DNA from: Nitrosomonas sp.
GTDB taxonomy: Bacteria; Pseudomonadota; Gammaproteobacteria; Burkholderiales; Nitrosomonadaceae
Assembly (NCBI RefSeq): GCF_019752095.1
Contig: NZ_JAIEMO010000003.1
Coordinates: forward strand, 1-64,000
Length of the DNA: 64,000 nucleotides
Reading direction: 5' to 3'
Shown here: piece by piece, positions 40,945-50,098 of the stretch
Layout of the letters: the number at the start of each line of letters is the position of its first letter
Position numbering within the stretch: the stretch's first letter is position 1
Translations under genes and position numbers: made by a program
Notes under the pieces: generated by a model
Told to the model about the DNA's origin: nothing
Seen by the model: only the letters and a program-made list of their open reading frames with translations
The model's database searches: none

Positions 40945-41859
40945 TTAGATTACTTCAGATAATACATCTTGTAAACGAATTCTCGGATGCCAACCAGGTA
41001 ATACGTTAATCAAGGGAGCATTATTGCATACCCAGTCTTCATGCTGTAATTCATTGATCTTTCCTGGAGTCAGCATGGGTGAATACAGAAACAAGCGGGC
41101 AAACCAAAGATTGGTTAATGCAATGCACCGGATAAACAGATTTGGAATCGCAATACAATGTATCCGATGCTTCCATACTTGTTGCGCCATGACCTTAAGA
41201 CTCTCATAACTATATCCACCAGGCGTACCATCATCGAGTTCAAAAATTCCATTGATTGTTTTTTCAGAATTTATCCAGACCTGAATAGCCGCAACCAAAT
41301 CATATACATGAATTAGCCCAAATCGATTTTGCACTTTTCCAACAACAGGAAAAAATCCACGATACATAGATTGAAAAAGCGGTTTCATTTCTTTATCACC
41401 TGGACCATAAACAGCTGTAGGGCGGAAGATTGTCCATTGCAGATGGTCTGAGTATTCAATAAGTTTTTGCTCTGATAAATACTTGCTTTGAGCATACCAA
41501 GATAACTCTGGTTGACGTGCAGCTAATGAAGAAATAAGTAAAAAACGGGGAGAGTGTTTTTGTTTAGCCAGGACACACAAGATATTTTCTGTACCGGTAA
41601 TATTGGTGCGTTCAAACTCTTGAAAAGAACTTCCTCTTACCGTTGCAGCACAATGAATCACACACGCCACACCATCAACCAGGCGATGCAACGCATTAAA
41701 ATCATCTAAGTTACCTTGGACCCACTGAATTGATTCAGTATCTGGGAAGCGGATAGTCCGAGCAAGTGCACGCACTATCCATCCATCTTGAATTAGTCTT
41801 TGAATTAGTACACTGCCAATAAAACCAGTAGCACCTGTTACAGCTACTAATTTTTGCAT
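40945..41859 (-). CDS. NAD-dependent epimerase-type reductase (ceramide reductase-like)
   Basis: A 304-aa extended short-chain dehydrogenase. The nucleotide motif is VTGATGFIGSVLIQRL, and the catalytic YxxxK is in WYAQSKYLSEQK; RPTAVYGPGD follows. The C-terminal part has a hydrophobic stretch (NLFIRCIALTNLWFARLF) suggesting membrane contact. In the Caulobacter-type locus the corresponding gene encodes CerR, which reduces the 3-oxo group of oxidised ceramide. Assignment here rests on gene order plus family; a nucleotide-sugar role remains possible. Confidence 0.78.
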   Translation of the reverse strand: MQKLVAVTGATGFIGSVLIQRLIQDGWIVRALARTIRFPDTESIQWVQGNLDDFNALHRLVDGVACVIHCAATVRGSSFQEFERTNITGTENILCVLAKQKHSPRFLLISSLAARQPELSWYAQSKYLSEQKLIEYSDHLQWTIFRPTAVYGPGDKEMKPLFQSMYRGFFPVVGKVQNRFGLIHVYDLVAAIQVWINSEKTINGIFELDDGTPGGYSYESLKVMAQQVWKHRIHCIAIPNLFIRCIALTNLWFARLFLYSPMLTPGKINELQHEDWVCNNAPLINVLPGWHPRIRLQDVLSEVI

Positions 41860-41864
41860 ACCTT

Positions 41865-43688
41865 TTATCTGTCGCCTGACTCTACAAAAGATAATTGATC
41901 AACTAATTTGGTTCTTTGAATATATCCTTGCCTGGCCGCAAAGCGTGAAAGTTTACCCGATGAAGTCCTAGGCAAAGTATGTGGTGGAACAAGCTCAACA
42001 ACACAATTGACTCCAAATGCCATATAAACAAGTTGCTGCAATCTAGTTGTCAGCGATTGACGCTCTGTTGGAGAGGTAAGCCTGCACTCAATTACCAGCA
42101 CAATAGTCGTTGCGCCATCTTCACCATTAATTCCAAATGCAGATGCCTCTCGTGATCTAACTTCCGGTTGCTGCTCAGCCAACTCTTCGATATCTTGCGC
42201 TCGAATATTGCGGCCATTAACGATAATCACATCGGTGCGACGTCCCGTTATAAACAAATCACCTTCAAACAGAAAACCAATATCACCGGTATCCAGCCAG
42301 TTTCCGGGCTTTAGTGCCTTGCTCGTCTCTTCTGGGTTATTATAATAGCCGGTCATTACGCTATCACCTTGCACCAGCACACTACCAACCATCATCTCAG
42401 ATAATTGGTGTCCATCTTCATCAACTATCTTAACGATATGTCCGGGCAGTGGACGTCCACAGTTTACAAATTCATTTTGTTTTCGACCATCAGCCTGCAG
42501 TCTCGCAGCCATTTTTTTATCAATCAGCGTCTTACTATCTACTTGCAGACTATTGCATCCTGTATTGATTTTTGAAAATGTAACAGCAAGTGTTGATTCT
42601 GCAAGACCATAGCATGGCAAAAAGGCATTCGCATCGAAACCAGCTGATGAAAATTTCTCAGCGAAGTTTCTTAAAGTATCGGGACGAATCATTTCTGCAC
42701 CTATACCAGCTGCTCTCCAGCAACTTAAATCCAATTCTTTAAGATCAGATTCCCGCACACGAAGAGTGCATAGTTTAAGGCCAAATGGTTGACTGAATGC
42801 AACCGTACAACGATTTCGGCTAATTAGGCGCAACCACTGCATCGGACGAATTGCAAAATCCCTGGTTGCTAAATAATCGACTGAAATCTGCGTAACCATT
42901 GGAGCCAGAACGAGTCCAACCAATCCCATATCATGGTAAAAAGGCAGCCACGATGCGGAACGATCATCAGGTTTTATTTCCAAACCATTACGTACGATAC
43001 CTTGCAAATTACACATCAAGGCCCGTTCGGTTATAACTACACCTCGCGGAGTACGTGTACTACCGGACGTAAATTGCAAATACGCGGTTTCATCGGGATG
43101 ATTAGACTGCAATTCTGAGTCATTGACAGGAAGCTCATTTAATTTTCCTGGTGTCCCTGCCCAGCGTATGCTGGCAACGCCTATTACAGCTTCTTCAAGA
43201 AAATTAATATAATCAATATTAGCTAGTGCAATACTAGCCTGACTACTTTCAAGCATCCCTCTCAATTGCTGAACATATATCACATGGCTTCCAAGATTAA
43301 CTGGAACCGGCATTGCAAATGGAACTAACCCAGCATAGCGGCATGCAAAAAACAACTCAACAAATTCCGGGGAGGTATCAGCGATGATCGCTACCCGGCT
43401 ACCACGGGGCAAATCAAAGCCAGACAAACGCTGAGCTAAAGTACGAGCATTCTGCCTAAGTGTTTTGTATGGCAGAACTGAACGAACATTTCCTTTCGCG
43501 TCATAAAAGTTATACCCCGTTACACCCTTTGCTGCATATTCTAAAGCACTTGTTAGTGTATCAAAACCAGCTAACTGCTGAACTAGCGTATTGAGTGTCG
43601 GTGTCGGTGTTAGATGCAATTCGCTTGAAGGCTGAAAATCAAACGCTTGCGTTAGCGGAGCGTTCAACTTGATTATTGTCGAACTCAA
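41865..43688 (-). CDS. Fatty acyl-AMP ligase / acyl-ACP synthetase
   Basis: A 607-aa ANL-superfamily adenylating enzyme. The P-loop is YLQFTSGSTRTPRGVV, and later motifs are LPCYGLAESTLAVTF, WLDTGDIGFLFEGDLFITGR and IIVNGRNIRAQDIE. The form resembles fatty acyl-AMP ligases that load ACPs. It should activate a fatty acid with ATP and pass it to the ACP two genes downstream. First gene of the four-gene operon, with only five bases before the reductase. Confidence 0.87.
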   Translation of the reverse strand: MSSTIIKLNAPLTQAFDFQPSSELHLTPTPTLNTLVQQLAGFDTLTSALEYAAKGVTGYNFYDAKGNVRSVLPYKTLRQNARTLAQRLSGFDLPRGSRVAIIADTSPEFVELFFACRYAGLVPFAMPVPVNLGSHVIYVQQLRGMLESSQASIALANIDYINFLEEAVIGVASIRWAGTPGKLNELPVNDSELQSNHPDETAYLQFTSGSTRTPRGVVITERALMCNLQGIVRNGLEIKPDDRSASWLPFYHDMGLVGLVLAPMVTQISVDYLATRDFAIRPMQWLRLISRNRCTVAFSQPFGLKLCTLRVRESDLKELDLSCWRAAGIGAEMIRPDTLRNFAEKFSSAGFDANAFLPCYGLAESTLAVTFSKINTGCNSLQVDSKTLIDKKMAARLQADGRKQNEFVNCGRPLPGHIVKIVDEDGHQLSEMMVGSVLVQGDSVMTGYYNNPEETSKALKPGNWLDTGDIGFLFEGDLFITGRRTDVIIVNGRNIRAQDIEELAEQQPEVRSREASAFGINGEDGATTIVLVIECRLTSPTERQSLTTRLQQLVYMAFGVNCVVELVPPHTLPRTSSGKLSRFAARQGYIQRTKLVDQLSFVESGDR

Positions 43689-43840
43689 GATCTTCCCCTC
43701 GAAGTAATTGTACTTGTCATCTTGCTTATTTTTTGCAAGAAATTCTGGTTGAGCGTGCCAATTTTTATATTCAATTTTAAATAATGCATTTTGCTGGCTG
43801 GAAAATTTTCATTCAAACGCTTACCGCTGACATTGCTTAA

Positions 43841-43863
43841 CAAATATAAGTGTGTCATATTTG
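43841..43863. promoter_or_regulatory. Inverted repeat upstream of the sphingolipid-like operon
   Basis: CAAATAT and ATATTTG are separated by nine bases (AAGTGTGTC) about 150 bp upstream of the ligase start. A dyad of this geometry is typical of dimeric regulator sites, but no regulator gene is adjacent. The surrounding 500 bp (43689-44189) hold no credible gene. Confidence 0.4.
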
Positions 43864-44189
43864 ACCACTCAGCAGCTTATATAAGGTGCTTTTTCCTGTC
43901 AAGGCAATATTAGATTGGTGTTGTATCAAAACAACATTTGCGTAAATGGTGCCATGAGAGCTCCGAACAAATCACGTTCTGCATCTGCTCCCTTTGATCG
44001 ATAATTTTATTTCTGCTTCCCTTTTTACTTGAATTCAGTTTTCCTTTATTCGACGCATTCTAAAGTCGAATTGCGAAGCTGCACAAAAAGTTAAGCTCAG
44101 ATGTTTTTCAGAATTGACTATAAAAATTTATAATATTCATTTATTTCACCTGTGTCGGCGACTGATATATAAACTATTTGTTTGGCACA

Positions 44190-44972
44190 TTACCCTACCA
44201 ACAACACCCTTTTCCGTAATATCAGTACAATTCGATAGGCAGCATACGCAGCAATCAGGTGTTTTAACGTATGTCCGCTAATCCAACCGTCCGTCCAAAC
44301 AAAAATTGATTCATCCAATAATTCCACTAACTTCGCAAATGCGTACAACGCAATGATCTGATAGATATCGTTACCATGACTGTAGCGCGATGGAAAGCAC
44401 AAGCTGACCCAGACAATCAGCAGAATCAAATAAAACTGCATTACGATATAAAAATTCAGGTTACCAGCGCCTTGCTGTTCAGTCCAATACCAATATAACA
44501 CGCTCAGCACCGCAAAAATTATCAATAGAGGTAGCGCTCTTAAACCTATAGTCGAACTTACGCGTTCGATCAGTGCCGCCGACAGCAACGCTGCTATGGT
44601 CATGACAATAGGTATTCTATCCCACAACAAACGATCAGTATTTGGCGTCCAGTGATAATAGATAGAACCCAATGCAACAATAACTACGCTGAAAAACAAC
44701 ACCCAGTATGGCAGGCTTTCTTTACGGTTATGAAATGTGGTTTGCGTTGTCATTCCCTGAACTCGCCACAAGAACACCAAGCCTGCGCCACCACTAAGCA
44801 AAAAAGCCAAATTGGATATTACATCGTTGAAATTAGGAATGCCAATGAAACTACGCTGATCGGCGAAGTAGTGATATTCGACGGATTGTGGAGTGGGCGG
44901 CAGCAACATAGCCGCTATAATGACCGCAACTGACAGTCCGCCCATTATCCAAAGCTGTCGTTGCAAACTCAT
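44190..44972 (-). CDS. CREST-superfamily membrane hydrolase, ceramidase-like
   Basis: A 260-aa protein with about seven transmembrane helices. Polar residues expected of the alkaline ceramidase/PAQR/Per1 (CREST) fold are present: NDVISNLAFLLSG with the conserved Ser, SIYYHWTPNTDRLLWDRIP with His and Asp, and a final SGHTLKHLIAAYAAY with two His. These bind zinc and hydrolyse amides in alkaline ceramidases. It lies 500 bp upstream of the SPT-like operon on the same strand. Widespread in proteobacteria and mostly untested, so the ceramidase activity is inference. Confidence 0.75.
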   Translation of the reverse strand: MSLQRQLWIMGGLSVAVIIAAMLLPPTPQSVEYHYFADQRSFIGIPNFNDVISNLAFLLSGGAGLVFLWRVQGMTTQTTFHNRKESLPYWVLFFSVVIVALGSIYYHWTPNTDRLLWDRIPIVMTIAALLSAALIERVSSTIGLRALPLLIIFAVLSVLYWYWTEQQGAGNLNFYIVMQFYLILLIVWVSLCFPSRYSHGNDIYQIIALYAFAKLVELLDESIFVWTDGWISGHTLKHLIAAYAAYRIVLILRKRVLLVG

Positions 44973-45287
44973 CCAATCAGACCCGATACCACTTTGAATT
45001 CCTTATTAAAATAGAAAGAAGTTATCCGCACCGGATCCATGCTGCACATCAATTTATTAATCGCAGCTATCGTGTGTGGATGCCCACTAACCATTACCAA
45101 TTCTTTCATGAAGAAAAGACGGATAATCACATGAGATAATGCAATTATTAGCTAATATCCGATTTTCCAAATACGCATGAGTATCCCCCAGAATATTGGC
45201 TGCATCACACGATTTTTTATGCATGCTGGATTTTACAATAATTACACATTTCAATGTTACCCGCTTGATTATCAGCTGAATATTATT
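44973..45287. other. Intergenic stretch
   Basis: About 315 bp between the radA stop and the CREST gene start. I see no credible gene, hairpin with T-run or repeat here. The promoter for the CREST gene should lie near 44980-45080. Confidence 0.4.
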
Positions 45288-46637
45288 TCAATACATCTGC
45301 GCAACAGCTTCTCCGATGCGACCAACGGCGATGATGTCGATGCCTGGAATGACCTGCTTAGGTTTATTGGCTAATGGAATAATGGCCTGCTTAAAACCAA
45401 GTTTTGTGGCTTCCTTGAGTCGCTCCTGTCCACGTTGCACGGGACGTATTTCTCCAGCCAAACCAATCTCGCCGATCACAATCATTTTTTCCGCTACGGG
45501 TCTATTTTTTAGAGACGAAACCACTGCCAGCATAACCGCAAGATCCGCAGCTGGTTCAGTAATTTTTACACCGCCCACGGCATTGACAAAAACATCCTGA
45601 TCAAAGCAGGGAATGCCTGCATGACGATGTAATACCGCCAACAACATAGCCAGCCTGTTTTGCTCTAATCCAACACAGAGTCGTCGCGGATTGGGTGAGC
45701 GTGCTTCATCGACCAAAGCTTGAATCTCCACCAATAGTGGGCGCGTACCTTCTTGCGTTACCATAATGCATGATCCCGGCACTTGCTTATCATGATGTGA
45801 AAGAAACAATGCCGATGGATTCTTCACTTCGCGCAATCCCTTATCGCTCATCGCAAAAACACCTAATTCGTTAACCGCACCAAAACGATTTTTAAATGCG
45901 CGAATCATGCGAAAACTAGAATGCATATCACCCTCGAAATACAACACGGTGTCGACCATATGTTCCAGCACGCGCGGACCTGCCAGAGCCCCTTCTTTGG
46001 TCACATGACCAACCAAAATAATACAGGTGCCGCTCGATTTGGCCAAACGAGTCAATTGCGCTGCGCATTCACGTACTTGTGCAACCGAACCCGGCGCGGA
46101 TTGCAACATCTCGGAATAGATAGTTTGAATCGAATCGATCACCGCCACCGACGGTTTACGCTCAGCCAGCACAGCCTGGATTTTCTCCAATTGAATTTCT
46201 GCATACAAATCGACTGACTGCACATTCAATGCCAGTCGTTTAGCACGCAGCGCCACCTGTTGCGCAGATTCCTCACCGCTGACATACAATACTGAATGCT
46301 GCACCGACATAAAAGATAGCGCTTGCAACAACAAGGTTGATTTACCGATTCCTGGATCTCCGCCCAGCAGCAGAACACCGCCATGCACTAATCCACCACC
46401 CAGAACACGATCCAGCTCTTCGATACCGGTTGGGTAACGCGACTCTTCTCGTGCATCAATAGTGCTTAAGTTCTGCACCTGACCAATTTCCGACACTGGA
46501 CTAAAACGCGACACATTCTTCTCTGCGAGCGTTTCCACCAGAGTATTCCATTCCTGGCAATGCGGACATTGACCTTGCCATTTCAGAGTTTGCCCGCCAC
46601 ACTCGGTGCAAGAATAAATGGTTTTTTGTTTGGCCAT
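45288..46637 (-). CDS. radA: DNA repair protein RadA
   Basis: A 449-aa RecA-like helicase that drives branch migration in recombination. The N-terminal zinc finger is CTECGGQTLKWQGQCPHC, Walker A is GGDPGIGKSTLLLQ, and the RadA-specific KNRFG motif is in AFKNRFGAVNELG. The C-terminal Lon-like domain contains VGGVKITEPAADLAVMLA. Full length. It follows rmlC by 49 bases. Confidence 0.97.
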   Translation of the reverse strand: MAKQKTIYSCTECGGQTLKWQGQCPHCQEWNTLVETLAEKNVSRFSPVSEIGQVQNLSTIDAREESRYPTGIEELDRVLGGGLVHGGVLLLGGDPGIGKSTLLLQALSFMSVQHSVLYVSGEESAQQVALRAKRLALNVQSVDLYAEIQLEKIQAVLAERKPSVAVIDSIQTIYSEMLQSAPGSVAQVRECAAQLTRLAKSSGTCIILVGHVTKEGALAGPRVLEHMVDTVLYFEGDMHSSFRMIRAFKNRFGAVNELGVFAMSDKGLREVKNPSALFLSHHDKQVPGSCIMVTQEGTRPLLVEIQALVDEARSPNPRRLCVGLEQNRLAMLLAVLHRHAGIPCFDQDVFVNAVGGVKITEPAADLAVMLAVVSSLKNRPVAEKMIVIGEIGLAGEIRPVQRGQERLKEATKLGFKQAIIPLANKPKQVIPGIDIIAVGRIGEAVAQMY

Positions 46638-46686
46638 TATTCAATAAATTCGATTAGGCTTGCAATTTCCGCACTAAAATTATCAA

Positions 46687-47232
46687 TTAATCATATACCT
46701 CAGCATTTCCGAACGTTACGCCACATGCATCTTTGTCAGACAATACTGGCAACCCGGTAATCGGCCAGTTAATGGCCAAAACTGGATCATTCCAAACAAT
46801 GCAGCGTTCGTGCTCGGGCGCCCAGTAATCAGTAGTGTTATACAAAAACTCAGCGTAATCGGACAATACAACGAAGCCATGCGCGAAGCCGGGTGGAATC
46901 CATAATTGATTCTTGTTCTCGGCGCTCAATACTCCACCCACCCATTTTCCAAAAGTGGGTGAAGATCGGCGAATATCCACAGCCACGTCGAATACTTCTC
47001 CCACTACCACGCGCGCGAGTTTTCCCTGTGCTTGTTTGATTTGATAATGCAAACCACGCAAAACATTGCGCGCAGAGCGCGAATGGTTGCTTTGCACAAA
47101 CTGCACCGACTCTCCAATAACCGACTCAAAACTGCGTTGATTGAAGCTCTCATAGAAAAATCCACGTTCATCGCCGAAAACCCTGGGTTCGATCAGCAGA
47201 ACATCTGGAACTGCAAGTGGTGTCGACTTCAT
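46687..47232 (-). CDS. rmlC: dTDP-4-dehydrorhamnose 3,5-epimerase
   Basis: A 181-aa cupin-fold epimerase of dTDP-L-rhamnose synthesis. Motifs include EPRVFGDERGFFYESFN, SRSARNVLRGLHYQ with the catalytic His, GEVFDVAVDIR and WIPPGFAHGFVVLSD. The rmlB and rmlD partners are not in the window. Sixteen bases after rmlA. Confidence 0.96.
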   Translation of the reverse strand: MKSTPLAVPDVLLIEPRVFGDERGFFYESFNQRSFESVIGESVQFVQSNHSRSARNVLRGLHYQIKQAQGKLARVVVGEVFDVAVDIRRSSPTFGKWVGGVLSAENKNQLWIPPGFAHGFVVLSDYAEFLYNTTDYWAPEHERCIVWNDPVLAINWPITGLPVLSDKDACGVTFGNAEVYD

Positions 47233-47248
47233 CCGATATGCGCCTTAG

Positions 47249-48181
47249 TCAAAATTCACGTTTCCATACATGCAACAGATACTGACCATAGCCATTCTTC
47301 GCCAATGGCATTGCCAGCGCCTCCAGCTGAGCGGCGCTAATCCAGCCACGCAAGAATGCGATTTCTTCCGGACAAGCAATTTTCAATCCCTGCCGACGTT
47401 CGATCGTCGCAACAAATTGGCTTGCATCAAGCAAGGACTCATGCGTACCTGTATCCAGCCAAGCATAACCGCGCCGCATGATTTCAACGCTGAGCTCGGA
47501 ATGTTCAAGATAAATGCGGTTCAAATCAGTAATTTCCAGTTCGTTACGATGAGAAGGCTTCAAGCTTTTGGCATAATCAACGACGTGCTGATCATAAAAA
47601 TAGAGCCCCGTTACCGCATAATTCGACTTGGGATGCTGGGGCTTTTCTTCCAGATTCACCACCTTGCCCGTAGCATCAAACTCGACCACGCCATATCGTT
47701 CCGGATCGTGTACGTGATAGGCAAAAACACTGGCTCCTTTGGTACGCTGCATTGCGTTCAACAGCAAATGATGAAAATCATGTCCATAAAAAATGTTATC
47801 GCCTAACACCAGTGCTGAACAATCATTGCCGATGAACGATTCGCCGATCAAGAAGGCTTGCGCCAGGCCGTCTGGCGAAGGTTGTTCAGCGTAGGTAATA
47901 CTCAATCCCCATTGACTTCCATCACGCAATAATTGTTGATAATTAGCAACGTCACGCGGCGTAGAAATCACTAGAATCTCTCGAATACCCGCCAACATCA
48001 GAGTACTAAGCGGGTAATAAATCATGGGCTTATCGAATACCGGCAACAATTGCTTAGATACTGTTTGTGTGACTGGATAAAGCCGTGTCCCGGAACCGCC
48101 CGCAAGAACAATGCCCTTGCGTCGAGGAACAACTGCTCCTGGGAAGTCTCTTGTTTTATCAGAAGTATACAATATTGGCAT
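47249..48181 (-). CDS. rmlA: Glucose-1-phosphate thymidylyltransferase
   Basis: A 310-aa nucleotidyltransferase making dTDP-glucose. The signature [18 protein letters not shown] is preceded by about 20 extra N-terminal residues ([19 protein letters not shown]); the shorter start may be used, but no internal Met or GTG is present before the motif. [32 protein letters not shown] and [11 protein letters not shown] are conserved. Feeds dTDP-rhamnose to lipopolysaccharide or exopolysaccharide. Confidence 0.96.
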   Translation of the reverse strand: MPILYTSDKTRDFPGAVVPRRKGIVLAGGSGTRLYPVTQTVSKQLLPVFDKPMIYYPLSTLMLAGIREILVISTPRDVANYQQLLRDGSQWGLSITYAEQPSPDGLAQAFLIGESFIGNDCSALVLGDNIFYGHDFHHLLLNAMQRTKGASVFAYHVHDPERYGVVEFDATGKVVNLEEKPQHPKSNYAVTGLYFYDQHVVDYAKSLKPSHRNELEITDLNRIYLEHSELSVEIMRRGYAWLDTGTHESLLDASQFVATIERRQGLKIACPEEIAFLRGWISAAQLEALAMPLAKNGYGQYLLHVWKREF

Positions 48182-48331
48182 TCATTACATCGTGATGCTC
48201 ACAAACCTGTTAAAGCTCGTTTCATCCAGACTCGTTCACTAGAAAGAACGACGATTGTACTATATCTGGTTCAGATTCCAGCAAATTACATGATGCAATA
48301 ATCACAGTATGTTGATGTAGAATTACACATT

Positions 48332-50044
48332 ATGATCTTTCCGCAACTCTACCTCCGCTTGCTCAAAAAAACTGCGCTTTATGGGAAATTACTCATATGC
48401 GTATTAATTGCCATGTTAATCTTGGCAGCAAGCATGGCTTATCTACCCATACTGATTGAACAAATGCTAGCAAGCATGTTTCTTCTGAAAGATTTATTAT
48501 TGATACAAACGACATCAATAGCAATCATTGCACTATTTGCCGTACGTTGGATTTTTGGTTACATAAGTCTCTATTTTGTCAGTACGGTCAGCGGGAAACT
48601 GGGCGCTGATTTGCGCATGGATCTTTTTGATAAGCTTCTGTCGCTACCGGTGGATTACTACGCTTCTCTTAATCAGAATAATCAAATCGACACATTGATA
48701 TCTCACATCAATCGAATCACTCAGACCACAGTTCGTTACATCGCCCTGCTGGCACAAGATTGTCTTTCTATCATTGGATTATTAATTTGCACGCTATATC
48801 TCAATCAGGAATTCTCGTTACTACTGCTGTTGGCAACCCCATTCATCGTATTAATGCACGAGATGATCCACAGCCATTTCGACAGAAATAATCAAAATAA
48901 CTCATTGACTTTCGAAGAACTGACCAAACATCTGACACAGTCAGTGAAACATTACCGAAAAATCAGACTAGATGGCGGGCAAGCTGACGAAAGCCAACGC
49001 CTTGGAAGCATTTCCGAGAGGCTGTTTCACACCGAAATGCAATTTGCAAAGATCAGGGCCATGGCTATTCCTTCAAGCCAGTTTATGACTGTACTAATGC
49101 TAATCGCTGTTACTTACCTTATGGCATTACAGGTTACGAATGATGCGCTAAGTCTATCTGAAGCAGGCGCATTGATAACCGTTGCATTACTGCTTATTTT
49201 CCCGCTTTGCCGTATCGTTGGCATTCCCAGGCAACTTGAACATGACCGGAAAATGATAGAAACCGTTTTTTCGTTTCTTGATTTGGCTCCCGAACAGGAT
49301 ACAGGTACTCTCAGTATTCAACAGATCCGCGGCAAACTGAGATTTGAACAAGTACGCCTCAATGGCCAATTTCCAATAAAGCCCATTCTGAATCATATAA
49401 ACTTAACAATCAAGTCATCTGAAGCTATTGTTTTTACTGGGTATAATCAAGCAGAAAAAACTGCACTCATTGATTTAATACTCCGTCTGCGACAACCCTC
49501 CAGCGGAAAAATACTGCTGGATGAATATCCACTTAACGAAATCAAGATAAATCATATATATACCAATATCGCCCTGGTATCTGCCGACCCTTTCCTGCTC
49601 GATGAAAGAATTGCCGGCAACATCGCCTACGGTGCAATGCGATGCGCCAATGAAGCAAAAATCACCACTGCAGCACATGCTTCCCATGCTATGGAATTTA
49701 TCCGGAACATGCCTGAAGGCTTACAAACTCAAATTAACAAGAATGACAATGAAATCAGCAGTAAACAATTAATTCAGCTGGCAATCGCACGAGCATTTCT
49801 AAAAAGCGCTCCCATATTGATTCTGGATGAAGTATTTGTAACACAAGAACCTGATTCCGCAAACCTGCTCTTTGTTTTAGAAAAATTGATGCAAAATCGC
49901 ACCACGTTAATTTTCAATCAGCAGGTTCCACCATTAAAAAAGATCGATCGAATTGTAGTTCTGGAAAATGGATGTATCACAGAAAACTTGAAAACCTTCG
50001 GTCATTCTCAGTTATTGCAAGAACATCGGCTTACCAATCATTAG
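48332..50044 (+). CDS. MsbA-like ABC exporter with degenerate ATPase motifs
   Basis: A 570-aa half-transporter: an N-terminal membrane domain with about six helices and a C-terminal nucleotide-binding domain. The ATPase signatures are eroded. Walker A reads GYNQAEKTAL (Glu replaces the Gly before Lys), the LSGGQ signature reads ISSKQ, the H-loop His is replaced (FNQQV), while Walker B LILDE is kept. It may be a non-hydrolysing partner, a regulatory subunit or a gene losing function. The frame is intact and long, which argues against simple decay. It lies divergent from rmlA among envelope polysaccharide genes. Confidence 0.82.
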   Translation: MIFPQLYLRLLKKTALYGKLLICVLIAMLILAASMAYLPILIEQMLASMFLLKDLLLIQTTSIAIIALFAVRWIFGYISLYFVSTVSGKLGADLRMDLFDKLLSLPVDYYASLNQNNQIDTLISHINRITQTTVRYIALLAQDCLSIIGLLICTLYLNQEFSLLLLLATPFIVLMHEMIHSHFDRNNQNNSLTFEELTKHLTQSVKHYRKIRLDGGQADESQRLGSISERLFHTEMQFAKIRAMAIPSSQFMTVLMLIAVTYLMALQVTNDALSLSEAGALITVALLLIFPLCRIVGIPRQLEHDRKMIETVFSFLDLAPEQDTGTLSIQQIRGKLRFEQVRLNGQFPIKPILNHINLTIKSSEAIVFTGYNQAEKTALIDLILRLRQPSSGKILLDEYPLNEIKINHIYTNIALVSADPFLLDERIAGNIAYGAMRCANEAKITTAAHASHAMEFIRNMPEGLQTQINKNDNEISSKQLIQLAIARAFLKSAPILILDEVFVTQEPDSANLLFVLEKLMQNRTTLIFNQQVPPLKKIDRIVVLENGCITENLKTFGHSQLLQEHRLTNH

Positions 50045-50098
50045 TATCTATTCTTCAGAAATCTCACCGCGAATAAAAAATCGAATATTTTTAACAGA

